DNA of 7,429 bases from Vulcanimicrobiota bacterium (GTDB lineage: Bacteria; Eremiobacterota; Eremiobacteria; Baltobacterales; Baltobacteraceae): the NCBI GenBank assembly GCA_028287545.1, contig JAQBPL010000335.1, forward strand, positions 1 to 7,429, given 5' to 3'. Made by a program: the position numbers and the translations under genes. The notes beneath the pieces are model-generated. The model was not told where the DNA came from, did not search any database, and saw nothing but the letters and a program-made list of their open reading frames with translations. Below are positions 1 to 6,052 of the stretch, piece by piece; positions within the stretch are counted from its first letter, which is position 1, and each line of letters starts with the position of its first letter.

Positions 1-371
1 GCGAGTCGTAGGGGCGATCGAAATTCGCCGCCATCTCGAGCTCGTCGAGCGCTTTGTTCGCGCGCACGATCGTCGCGTCGGCTTCGGCTTCGGCGCCTTC
101 TTCGTCGCCCAGGACCTCGATGATCTCGGCGGCGTCGCCGAGCGCCGCATCGACCGCATCGACCGCGTCGAGGTCGCCGCGCAGGTCCGCGATGCGCTTC
201 ATCACGCCGCGCGCCTGCTCGGGATCGCCCCAGAAATCGTCAGCGCGCGAGCGCGCTTCGAGCTCGGCTACGGAACGGCGTTTGCCTGCATCGTCAAAGC
301 CGCACCTTGAGGGTGTTCATGCGCTCGCGGGCACGGTCGATGGCGGTGGTTTGGGCGTCGGACACGGCCAT
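1..371 (-). CDS. prfB: Peptide chain release factor 2 (RF2), N-terminal part, with programmed +1 frameshift; runs off the left edge
   Basis: RF2 recognises UGA and UAA stop codons in the ribosomal A site and triggers peptide release. Translation starts at ATG 371-369, with a GGAG Shine-Dalgarno (379-382) 7 nt upstream. The zero frame gives 25 codons (MAVSDAQTTAIDRARERMNT, then LKVRL) and stops at TGA 296-294. A +1 shift after the CTT codon (299-297) resumes with GAC (295-293) and stays open for 98 codons to the edge. The shifted product contains DDFWGDPEQARGVMKRIADL and ends near FDRPYDS, matching the helical N-terminal domain of RF2. The UGA sits at codon 26, the position used in E. coli prfB. 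The GGQ and SPF-type motifs would lie beyond the window. The frame is interrupted at codon 26, but this is regulatory and the gene should not be called a pseudogene. The gene lies 103 bp downstream of the methyltransferase gene. Confidence 0.93.
293..308 (-). promoter_or_regulatory. prfB programmed +1 ribosomal frameshift site
   Basis: Read on the minus strand the site is AAGGTG CGG CTT TGA C. The Shine-Dalgarno-like AAGGTG (308-303) is followed by three spacer bases, the slippery CTT codon, then UGA followed by C, a weak termination context. The E. coli site is AGG GGG TAT CTT TGA C, so slip codon, stop, following base and the 3-nt spacing all match. In the known mechanism, low RF2 makes the ribosome pause at UGA and slip one base forward, producing full RF2. 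High RF2 terminates there, so RF2 controls its own synthesis. Confidence 0.93.
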
Positions 372-474
372 CAGCGTTCTCCGACCGCCCCGCCCACCCT
401 ACCGGAGCCGGTGCGGGATCGCTCCGCCGGCCCGAGCGGCCGAGCAGGCGAACCCGAAGAAGCACCCGGGAGCG
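372..474. other. Intergenic gap between methyltransferase and prfB
   Basis: This 103-bp GC-rich gap holds the prfB ribosome binding site (GGAG, 379-382). A TAGGGT hexamer on the minus strand fits a TANNNT -10 pattern, but I find no convincing -35 at the right spacing. No terminator hairpin with a U-run is visible, so prfB may be partly read from upstream. Confidence 0.5.
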
Positions 475-1065
475 CTACGCGAGCACCGCTCGAAGCGCGT
501 AGTGATACGCGAACGCGCCGCGCCCGACGACGGCGAAGCCGGCCTCGGCGAGCCGGCGTTCCGCCTCGCTCGGACTGTAGACGTGGTCGCTGGGGGGACC
601 GAACGGGCGCTCGACGTCCGCGTTCCAGTCGACGAACAACGCCGCTCCGCTCGGCGCGAGCAGCCCCCGCAATTCACCCAGCGCGTCGTCGCCCAACTCG
701 TGCAGGACGTTGAGTGCGAGGATGCGCTCGACGCGGCCGCCGAGCGCGCCGAGTGCAGGCGGCGCGATGGCGGCGACGTTCTGAACGTCGGCTCGTGCAA
801 GCGCCGCATGCAGGCGTTCGAGCATCGCGGGCTGCTCGTCGAGCGCCAGGATGCGCAGATCGGGACGCAACCGGGCGAGTTCCACTGCATAGAGGCCCGT
901 TCCGGCACCGAAATCCAGCAGCGTCGAGGACGGCGGCGGAGCGAGCGCGTCGAGGAGCGCCGCCGGCGGGACGTAGTCGAAGCGCCCGGTGTCGTCGAGG
1001 ATCGCCGCTCGCGCGGGGTCGAAGCGGTCGGGCTGTTTGGCGCCGGAACGATCGTGGCCCATCAC
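475..1065 (-). CDS. Class I SAM-dependent methyltransferase of unknown substrate
   Basis: This 196-residue protein has the Rossmann-like methyltransferase fold. Motif I, LLDFGAGTGLYAVELA, is at residues 49-64. The acidic end of strand 2 is at LALDEQPAMLERLHAA (73-88), which should bind the SAM ribose. LALNVLHELGD (116-126) fits motif IV, and ALFVDW (142-147) a later core strand. The N-terminal stretch RFDPARAAILDDTGRF (14-29) resembles the lead-in of small stand-alone methyltransferases. There is no signal peptide, so it is cytosolic. Two starts are possible, GTG 1065-1063 or ATG 1062-1060; neither has a clear Shine-Dalgarno. The stop is TAG 477-475. It lies 67 bp after the last fimbrial gene and 103 bp before prfB. 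RF2 is methylated on its GGQ glutamine by PrmC, but I see no clear PrmC NPPY motif here, so that role is not supported. The substrate cannot be read from sequence. Confidence 0.82.
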   Translation of the reverse strand: MMGHDRSGAKQPDRFDPARAAILDDTGRFDYVPPAALLDALAPPPSSTLLDFGAGTGLYAVELARLRPDLRILALDEQPAMLERLHAALARADVQNVAAIAPPALGALGGRVERILALNVLHELGDDALGELRGLLAPSGAALFVDWNADVERPFGPPSDHVYSPSEAERRLAEAGFAVVGRGAFAYHYALRAVLA

Positions 1066-1132
1066 GCACGGCGATTGGGTACCGCAGCCGCCGGGGCCTC
1101 GTCGGTGAAACCGAACGAACGTCCGGGATGTG
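1066..1132. other. Gap between SCPU subunit 3 and methyltransferase
   Basis: This 67-bp spacer contains one weak hairpin (1111-1126). I see no good promoter or ribosome binding site for the methyltransferase gene. Whether the methyltransferase is cotranscribed with the fimbrial genes cannot be told from sequence. Confidence 0.5.
1107..1126 (-). terminator. Weak candidate terminator after SCPU subunit 3
   Basis: Six bases after the TAG stop of subunit 3, the minus strand can form a 6-bp stem with a GTTC loop (1111-1126, CCGGAC/GTTCGG, one G-U pair), followed by TTTC (1110-1107). The stem and U-run are short, so it would at best be leaky. Confidence 0.3.
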
Positions 1133-1636
1133 CTAGACGAAGTTCATCGTGAAGACGACGGAATCCGCGTAGTTGCCGCCGGCGACGTCTTGATTGCCGT
1201 CGACCTGCAGGCTCCCCGTCCCGTTGTAGACCGTGCCGTTGACCGGCGCGAACGGCCCCCAGACGCGACTCGTGCTGCTCCCGTCGCCCCACACGTTGGC
1301 CGAACTGTGCGGCGTCACCGAATAGCCGGGCGGATAGAGCCAATAGTTCAGCCTGTCCGCGCCGCTCGCTCTCATGTTGCGCCGCTCGAAGGTCGCGCCG
1401 CTCGAATTCGCGCCGATCGACGCGCTGATCGAGAGGTTCGTCGCCGACGTTCCAGGATCGCACGTATACGAAAGCCCGAACGTGACCGTGACGGACGAGT
1501 TCAAGATCGTCGGATCGTAGTTCCCGACGTTGACCGTGGCCGGCAGCGTCATCGAGCAACTCGCGGCTGCGTCAGCACCGGCGCCGCACGCGGCGACGGC
1601 GAACGCAGCCGCGGCGGCGCTCAAGAACGCGCGCAC
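1133..1636 (-). CDS. SCPU-domain fimbrial subunit 3, probable tip subunit (Csu type)
   Basis: This 167-residue exported protein has a signal peptide (MRAFLSAAAAAFAVA..., likely cut near ADA-AA, residues 21-25). One spore-coat-protein-U domain follows. Family marks are SCSMTLPATVNVGNY (26-40), the second conserved cysteine in LSYTCDP (C59, pairing with C27), LNYWLY (97-101) and the final strand GNYADSVVFTMNFV. Unlike the two upstream subunits, almost nothing lies between the signal peptide and the first cysteine, so the N-terminal donor strand is missing. An in-frame TGA at 1645-1643 rules out a longer N-terminus. A subunit that accepts but cannot donate a strand belongs at the tip. The canonical Csu tip protein CsuE has two domains; this one has one. 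The GTG start overlaps the usher end by 16 bp, and GGTGAG ends 5 nt upstream, indicating translational coupling. A VAAC sequence at 14-17 loosely resembles a lipobox. Confidence 0.85.
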   Translation of the reverse strand: MRAFLSAAAAAFAVAACGAGADAAASCSMTLPATVNVGNYDPTILNSSVTVTFGLSYTCDPGTSATNLSISASIGANSSGATFERRNMRASGADRLNYWLYPPGYSVTPHSSANVWGDGSSTSRVWGPFAPVNGTVYNGTGSLQVDGNQDVAGGNYADSVVFTMNFV

Positions 1637-3960
1637 GTGAACTCACCGACGTTCTGTTCGATCCCCGCCCTGCGGGGGATCTCCATCGTAAACCGGCATT
1701 CACCGCCGCCGTAGCGGATGACGGCCGCGTGACTCCCCGCCGCAACGTCTTCGAAATAGAAGCGTCCGTCGCGATCGAGCTCCGAGGTGACGTCTTTCTC
1801 GCCCGACCGCAGGGTGAGCTGCCCGAACGCGGGGGTCGTTCTTCCGCCGACACCGGAGAGGATGACGGTTCCGATGATCGCGGTCACGACGGCGGCCGAG
1901 AACTGCGCGAGCGCTCCGTGCCGGGACGCCACGATGACGTGCCGATCCGTATTCGAAAGATCCAGATTCACCGGCCCATCGTCGCGGTCGATGCTGATGC
2001 GCTGCGCGGAATAGCTCGGCAGATTCGAGACCACCAGCATGCCGCTGCGATCGGTCATCCCGACCTCTTGATTGTCGAGCAGGACCCGCACTTGCGCTCC
2101 GCCGACGACGTTCACGATCGCGAAGCTGTCCGAGATCGGCTGCGCGAGGTGCATGTACGGCCCCGCGAACGCGATGGCTCCGCCCACCGCGACGTTGCCG
2201 GTGAGCCTGCCTCCGCGCGCGACGTCGAAGTCCACGGCGACGTTCCCGACGGGAGAGAGCGTCGTGAACCGTCCGCTCGAGACGGTCGGGCCCGACGCAT
2301 AACTCGTCACGTCGTATCCCGTTCCCCCGCTCGGCGGCGCGGCACGTTCCAATTCGACCGCGCGCCGAAGCGCCGAACCGTCATTCTGCAGCGAAGCATT
2401 GAGGGTCGGAACGGACGAGCTTCGCGGGGCGGATCGAAACAGGAAGACGCCGAGATCGTGATGCGTTCCGACGGGCGTCGCCGAGGTCCCCGCCGTGACC
2501 AGCAGCGACATTCCGCCGGGAAGCGATACGGCTTCCTGCAGCGAGATCTGCCGGCTGGACCCTCCCATCAGCGAATGGCTTGCGCTGTAAGAGATCGCGC
2601 TCGTAAAGGACCCGCGGAACGGACGCATCGCGAGGCTCACGCGCCCCTCGCTGGTCGTGCGATCCGTGAATCCGCGCTCGCCGAAGCTTGTGTACGCCGG
2701 CGTCGCCGCGCGAAGCGCCGCAGTCACCCAAAGGCTTCGCGTGCCGGCGTAGTACCCCACGCTGCCGGCCAGTCCCGATGCGCCGTGATCGCGGCTCTCG
2801 GCGACGTTCACGTCCCACGTCCCGAGCCTCCCGGCATGGCTGACGACGGCGCCGAGGTTTTCGAAGCCGCTCGCGAATTCGGCATGCGCTCCGACCGTCG
2901 TCGACTGAGTGAGACCGAGCCGGTACCGTCCCAGCGCCACGAAATTCCCTGAGGGCGTCCCGGAAGCGAGCGCATTGCGCGAAGTGCCGGCCGAGAAGGA
3001 GTAGTCGGTCGCGCCCTTGTTCAGAACAGACGCAGCACCGTAGTAGCGCGTCGAAAGCGACTGCGTGCGCCCGAACGCATCGCGCAGCACGATCGTCGCG
3101 TTCGTGACGCCGGTCGCGCCCGGGAAGTTGCTGAAATCGACGGTCCCCGGCGCGACCTCGACGGTGCGGATGAGCTGCCCATTGACATAGACGTCGGCGA
3201 TCGATGGGGTCAACACGGTACCGCGAAGCGTCGGCGACAAATACGCCTGACCGTTCGGATCGATGTCGGACGCGCGCGCGACGCTCACACCGGTGATCGT
3301 CAGCGCGGAGCCGAGCTCTCCCGAGTCGGCGACGACGTCGCCGATCATCGTCCGTCGGCGTGCGATCCCGTTCGTCCAGGTGAGATTGGTCAGACTGCGG
3401 TGGAAGCCGCGCGCGTCGAACGTGCCGGCGGAGAACAACGTCTTGCTCGCATCGGACACCGTGAGTTCCTCGGCGCCCGACAGGCCCGCGGAGCCCGCCT
3501 GGAAACTGTAATTGAGATAGCCGGATTTCGGCGCCAGGGCTTTGCGAGTCACGTCTCCGGCGGAAGCGAAACTGATGGTCGATCCGCGGGCCAGCGATGC
3601 CGCGACCGCTGCGTCGAGCCGCAGGGTCGGTCCGTTCAGATCGAACACCGCGACGATCTCGGGAGCCAAGTCGGCGACGTTCACGTAGCGGCCGGCGTCG
3701 CCAGCGTCAAAGCGCGGCGGCAGCACGAGCCCACTTGCGCGCAAGCCGGCGAGCGATGCGTACACGCCGTCGGATTTCACGAGCACGATCTGTTCGGCGC
3801 GCTGCTCGCCGTTCACGATGATGGTGGCGAAGGTGCGCTGGGCCGCCTGCGCTATCGCCGGCGGGCTCGAGGGCACTTCCGTTGCACCGCTCCGCGCCGG
3901 GCCGCAGAGGATGACGGCGACGGCCGATGCGGCCGCCCGCCTCGTCCACGAAACGTTCAC
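1621..3960 (-). CDS. Fimbrial outer-membrane usher (Csu/FimD-PapC superfamily)
   Basis: The usher is the outer-membrane pore that takes chaperone-subunit complexes and polymerises subunits into the fibre. The 779-residue protein begins with a signal peptide (MNVSWTRRAAASAVAVILCG). An N-terminal chaperone-binding domain spans roughly residues 30-140. A beta-barrel follows, interrupted by the plug region around 235-310, which contains SPTLRGTVLTPSIADVYVNG, VEVAPGTVDFSNFPG and ATIVLRDAFG, classic usher patterns. The barrel resumes with many alternating Ser/Thr/aromatic strands. The C-terminal domains include VRVLLDNQEVGMTDRSG and a PapC_C-like end from about residue 712 (FGQLTLRSG, DRDGRFYFEDV), with cysteines 755 and 776 as a likely disulfide. 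It is somewhat shorter than FimD (about 880) and CsuD (about 830). The start is GTG 3960-3958; the GAGG just upstream is very close, so initiation probably relies on coupling to the chaperone, which ends 7 bp before. The TGA stop lies inside the next gene. Confidence 0.94.
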   Translation of the reverse strand: MNVSWTRRAAASAVAVILCGPARSGATEVPSSPPAIAQAAQRTFATIIVNGEQRAEQIVLVKSDGVYASLAGLRASGLVLPPRFDAGDAGRYVNVADLAPEIVAVFDLNGPTLRLDAAVAASLARGSTISFASAGDVTRKALAPKSGYLNYSFQAGSAGLSGAEELTVSDASKTLFSAGTFDARGFHRSLTNLTWTNGIARRRTMIGDVVADSGELGSALTITGVSVARASDIDPNGQAYLSPTLRGTVLTPSIADVYVNGQLIRTVEVAPGTVDFSNFPGATGVTNATIVLRDAFGRTQSLSTRYYGAASVLNKGATDYSFSAGTSRNALASGTPSGNFVALGRYRLGLTQSTTVGAHAEFASGFENLGAVVSHAGRLGTWDVNVAESRDHGASGLAGSVGYYAGTRSLWVTAALRAATPAYTSFGERGFTDRTTSEGRVSLAMRPFRGSFTSAISYSASHSLMGGSSRQISLQEAVSLPGGMSLLVTAGTSATPVGTHHDLGVFLFRSAPRSSSVPTLNASLQNDGSALRRAVELERAAPPSGGTGYDVTSYASGPTVSSGRFTTLSPVGNVAVDFDVARGGRLTGNVAVGGAIAFAGPYMHLAQPISDSFAIVNVVGGAQVRVLLDNQEVGMTDRSGMLVVSNLPSYSAQRISIDRDDGPVNLDLSNTDRHVIVASRHGALAQFSAAVVTAIIGTVILSGVGGRTTPAFGQLTLRSGEKDVTSELDRDGRFYFEDVAAGSHAAVIRYGGGECRFTMEIPRRAGIEQNVGEFTCARS

Positions 3961-3967
3961 GCCTCGA

Positions 3968-4717
3968 TCAACCGCAGGAATGTTCAGGGGTCACGGTACG
4001 GTCGAACTTCGCGTTCCCCGCATCGACGACGATCGAGACCGTTTTGATTGCCGAGCAGCTGCCGTGCGGAATCGGCATGACGAAGTCATGCTGCGTGTTC
4101 GCCAGCACGAACCAGGCCGAGTTCTCGGTCGACATGACGGTCTCCGAGTCGCCGCGCGCCAGCACGCGCATCGCCTTCGCGACGAAGTGGACGTTGCCGG
4201 TGTTGCGCACGATGAAGCGGAGGTTGTCCCGGTCGACGACGACGTCCGTGATGGTGCCTGACGATACCGGCTTCTGCGGAGCGAGGTAGATCGGGATGCT
4301 GAAGCTTGCGGTAAAGCCGAGTCCCGCGGTTTCCGGAACCAGCACGCTCCGCAAGGGCGGCAGCTCGCTCACGACGATCCGGTACGTTTTCTCCGTGATG
4401 TCGGCCGCTGTCGTGCTGCCGATCCGAATCCGTTGCGAGTGCAGGCTGTCGATCGTAAAGGAGCCTGGAAAGAAGACGACGTCGTTCGTCGGTGAGAGCA
4501 CGACGGGGGCCTCTGCGGTCTGATCCCACCGGTATGCGGAAGCGCTGTAGCGTTGCGACACCGGTGACGTGTTGGTGATCGTGACGTACGTGCTGGACGC
4601 TCCCGTCGCCAACGTCAGTCGCGTCGGTGCGACGGACGACCCGTTTGCCGACGCGACGGCCGGCAGCAGGACGAGGGCGGACAGCGCGGCGAGGCGGTTG
4701 ATGATCGAGCGGAACAT
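3968..4717 (-). CDS. Periplasmic fimbrial chaperone (PapD/CsuC family)
   Basis: The chaperone binds unfolded subunits in the periplasm by donor-strand complementation and hands them to the usher. The 249-residue precursor has a signal peptide (MFRSIINRLAALSALVLLPA..., cut near ASA-NG, residue 24-25). Two Ig-like domains follow. Marks are SVAPTRLTLATGASSTYVTI (28-47), YRW (62-64), VVFFPGSFTIDSLHSQRIRI (80-99, with the conserved basic residues of the family), EKTYRIVVSELPP (109-121) and FSIPIYLAP (139-147). The C-terminal domain ends with cysteines 221 and 248, a likely disulfide. The frame is open upstream to 4834, but ATG 4717-4715 gives a proper signal peptide. The extension would also cross the terminator hairpin, so it is rejected. 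The ribosome binding site is weak (GAGAG about 6 nt upstream). It follows a terminator-like hairpin and precedes the usher by 7 bp. Confidence 0.93.
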   Translation of the reverse strand: MFRSIINRLAALSALVLLPAVASANGSSVAPTRLTLATGASSTYVTITNTSPVSQRYSASAYRWDQTAEAPVVLSPTNDVVFFPGSFTIDSLHSQRIRIGSTTAADITEKTYRIVVSELPPLRSVLVPETAGLGFTASFSIPIYLAPQKPVSSGTITDVVVDRDNLRFIVRNTGNVHFVAKAMRVLARGDSETVMSTENSAWFVLANTQHDFVMPIPHGSCSAIKTVSIVVDAGNAKFDRTVTPEHSCG

Positions 4718-4747
4718 GGTAACTCTCAATTTGCAGACCTGGGATTT

Positions 4748-4797
4748 GAAAAAGAAGGTGCGATCGGACGGACGCATCACGCCCACCCGGTCGCACC
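4748..4797 (-). terminator. Strong internal terminator/attenuator between SCPU subunit 2 and the chaperone
   Basis: Eleven bases after the TAA stop of subunit 2, the minus-strand RNA can fold into a 41-nt hairpin (4757-4797). The outer 7 pairs, GGTGCGA with TCGCACC, are perfect. After one C-A mismatch, pairing continues for eleven more pairs including G-U wobbles, down to a 3-nt loop. The hairpin is followed directly by TTCTTTTTC (4756-4748), a good U-tract. This fits an intrinsic terminator that lets only part of transcription through to chaperone, usher and tip genes. No clear second promoter is visible before the chaperone. Confidence 0.82.
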
Positions 4798-4808
4798 TCC
4801 GCCAAGCG

Positions 4809-5312
4809 TTAGGAGTAGGTGACCGTGATGCCAACAGTGTCGGTGTAGGTGCCGGCGATCACGTTCGGTCCGGGCGGTGCTCTGACGTACGCCGTAAAGA
4901 CCGCCGGGGCAACGACGGCCGTGTACGTCGCGAGGGCCGGCCACGCGGCATCCGTCCACGCGGTCGCAAACGTGGCGTCCTGGAACACGCCGTAACCGAT
5001 GTCGGCCGTGCCGGCTCCGCGCATCTGGCGAACCCCCGCGACCATGAAGAGACCGTTGTCGAGTCCAACCGACGAGACGGCGGCACCCTGCGTGCAGGTT
5101 ACCGTGATGGTGGAGCTCGCCGTGCTGGCAGCCGTGAACGTCCACTGGCCGAGGTCGGCGGTCGTCGCACTCGTCGTACAAGAGGCGACGACGCCGGTGG
5201 TGACGGTCATCGTGCCGCTCGACGTGAGCGCGTCGGCACCGAGCGGCGTAACGAGAACGGAGCCGAGGGCGAGCGCAGCGAGCGCTGCCGGGATGCTAAG
5301 ACGTTTAAACAT
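4809..5312 (-). CDS. SCPU-domain fimbrial subunit 2 (Csu type)
   Basis: This 167-residue secreted subunit has a signal peptide (MFKRLSIPAALAALALGSVL..., likely cut after GADA, residue 28). An N-terminal extension SSGTMTVTTGVVASC has alternating hydrophobic residues typical of a donor strand and runs to the first conserved cysteine (C45). The SCPU domain continues with ADLGQW, ITVTCTQG (C73), LDNGLF, RQMRGAGTADIGYGVFQD and the final strand GTYTDTVGITVTYS. C45 and C73 would form the usual disulfide. The ATG start at 5312 is supported by AAAGGA (5322-5317) four bases upstream, the clearest ribosome binding site in the cluster. It lies 80 bp after subunit 1 and before the internal terminator, so it should be made in excess over the assembly machinery. 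With subunit 1 it is a candidate shaft subunit; which one is major is unclear. Confidence 0.88.
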   Translation of the reverse strand: MFKRLSIPAALAALALGSVLVTPLGADALTSSGTMTVTTGVVASCTTSATTADLGQWTFTAASTASSTITVTCTQGAAVSSVGLDNGLFMVAGVRQMRGAGTADIGYGVFQDATFATAWTDAAWPALATYTAVVAPAVFTAYVRAPPGPNVIAGTYTDTVGITVTYS

Positions 5313-5332
5313 GTAATCCTTTACGGTTGGTG

Positions 5333-5383
5333 GACGGACACGCTCCGTCTACGACCTTGCCGCTGCGCGGTTGCCGCGAGCGG
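5333..5383 (-). other. Tandem GC-rich hairpins between SCPU subunits 1 and 2
   Basis: Just after the TGA stop of subunit 1, the transcript can form a stem of 5 plus 4 pairs with a small internal loop (5360-5383: CCGCT/AGCGG and GCGG/CCGC, loop of 3). A second hairpin follows at 5333-5349 (GACGGA/TCCGTC, 5-nt loop). Neither is followed by a U-run, so they look like mRNA 3'-end stabilisers or processing sites more than terminators. They could alter the ratio of subunit 1 to subunit 2. Confidence 0.45.
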
Positions 5384-5392
5384 TAGAATGCT

Positions 5393-5911
5393 TCAGGTGA
5401 AATTCACGGTGATGGTGACGGTGTCGGCGTACGATCCGCTCGGGACGTTGACCCCGGCTGCGATTTTCGCGCACTTCGTCCCGCCGATGGCCGTCAGAAC
5501 GCTCGTCGACGTCACGTTTTGAAATGCGGCCGGCGTCGCCGCGCCCGCCCAGAGGGTCGCCGCCGAGGCACAATCGCTCGTATACAGCGCGTAGGGCAAG
5601 GAATGTCCCGCGCCGTCGGACATGGTGCGCGACGACGCTAGGTAGTTCAACCCGTTGTCGAGCGTGACGCTGCTGATGATGACGCTCTTCGTGCAATGCA
5701 GCGTCGGGGCGAAGGCGACCGCAGCGGGGACGGCCATCTGATACGTGCCGAAGCTGACGTTCCAGACCAACGGGTCGACCCGGCAGTCGTCGAGCACCGT
5801 CGCCGCGATCGTCGACATCGTCGACTGCGGACTCGTACCGGCGCCGGCGAACGCGCCGAGCGACGAAAACATCGCTGCGAGAGAGAGACCGGCTGCTCGG
5901 GGATTCAGCAT
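5393..5911 (-). CDS. SCPU-domain fimbrial subunit 1 (Csu type), first gene of the cluster
   Basis: This 172-residue exported subunit starts with a signal peptide (MLNPRAAGLSLAAMFSSLGA..., likely cut near FAGA, residue 24). A donor-strand-like extension STMSTIAATVLDDC leads to C43. SCPU marks follow: VWNVSFGTYQ (49-58), LHCTKS (C73), VTLDNGLNYL, SRTMSDGAGHSLPYALYTSD and the final strand SGSYADTVTITVNFT. It has four cysteines after the signal peptide (43, 73, 114, 147) where subunits 2 and 3 have two, so a second disulfide is likely. The ATG at 5911 has no good Shine-Dalgarno; a TATCGT sits exactly where a -10 element for a leaderless mRNA would be. The next in-frame ATG falls inside the hydrophobic signal segment and is unlikely. 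It lies 169 bp downstream of secA, beyond a terminator, so it probably has its own promoter. It is a plausible shaft subunit. Confidence 0.88.
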   Translation of the reverse strand: MLNPRAAGLSLAAMFSSLGAFAGAGTSPQSTMSTIAATVLDDCRVDPLVWNVSFGTYQMAVPAAVAFAPTLHCTKSVIISSVTLDNGLNYLASSRTMSDGAGHSLPYALYTSDCASAATLWAGAATPAAFQNVTSTSVLTAIGGTKCAKIAAGVNVPSGSYADTVTITVNFT

Positions 5912-6020
5912 GAGCAGACGATACCTGGACGAGGTAACCGTACGGGCGGTGCGGGTGTCGCGCCGGTGTCCTCACGGTAACGTCCGCGAGGCAAGCGCAC
6001 GACACCGTGGCCCCTGACAA
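5912..6020 (-). promoter_or_regulatory. Putative promoter/operator region of the fimbrial cluster
   Basis: This 109-bp stretch between the secA terminator and subunit 1 carries no gene. On the plus strand GGTGTC occurs at 5954-5959 and 5965-5970, 11 bp apart, about one helical turn. Its inverted form GACACC is at 6001-6006; the 7-bp arms CGGTGTC (5964-5970) and GACACCG (6001-6007) are exact. A TATCGT hexamer on the minus strand (5923-5918) ends 7 bp before the ATG. No convincing -35 hexamer is seen, so the promoter call is tentative. Confidence 0.4.
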
Positions 6021-6052
6021 AAGAAGCGGCGGCCTCTTGGCCGCCGCTTCTT
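6017..6052 (-). terminator. Intrinsic terminator of secA
   Basis: A perfect 14-bp stem (6021-6034 with 6039-6052, AAGAAGCGGCGGCC and its complement) encloses a 4-nt loop. On the minus strand it is followed by TTG after a CTTCTT arm end, giving a modest U-tract. It begins 28 nt after the secA stop and should separate secA transcription from the fimbrial cluster. Confidence 0.85.

Noticed and set aside
1..371. prfB as a frameshifted pseudogene
   Set aside because: The stop is UGA in the exact programmed slip context at codon 26, and the reading frame is intact on both sides.
268..465. Minus-strand 65-codon ORF over the prfB start
   Set aside because: It is in another frame from both the prfB zero frame and its shifted frame; the RF2 homology lies in those frames.
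307..1152. Plus-strand 281-codon ORF antisense to prfB and the methyltransferase
   Set aside because: It is an Arg-rich shadow frame with no domain, opposite genes with clear motifs.
1583..1597. Lipobox-like VAAC in subunit 3, suggesting a lipoprotein
   Set aside because: The hydrophobic core is Ala-rich and lacks the usual Leu at -3. A normal signal peptidase site (ADA-AA) follows just before the SCPU domain, and lipid anchoring would not suit a polymerised subunit. It is not fully excluded.
1729..2952. Plus-strand 407-codon ORF antisense to the usher
   Set aside because: Its composition is Arg-rich and low-complexity, typical of antisense reading of GC-rich coding sequence. It has no recognisable domain, and the minus strand encodes a clear usher.
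4718..4834. N-terminal extension of the chaperone to ATG 4834
   Set aside because: It would overlap subunit 2, translate through the terminator hairpin and U-tract, and bury the signal peptide at residue 40.
6015..6020. TTGTCA on the minus strand as a -35 box for the fimbrial promoter
   Set aside because: No matching -10 element lies at 16-18 bp; the sequence is better explained as the tail of the secA terminator.
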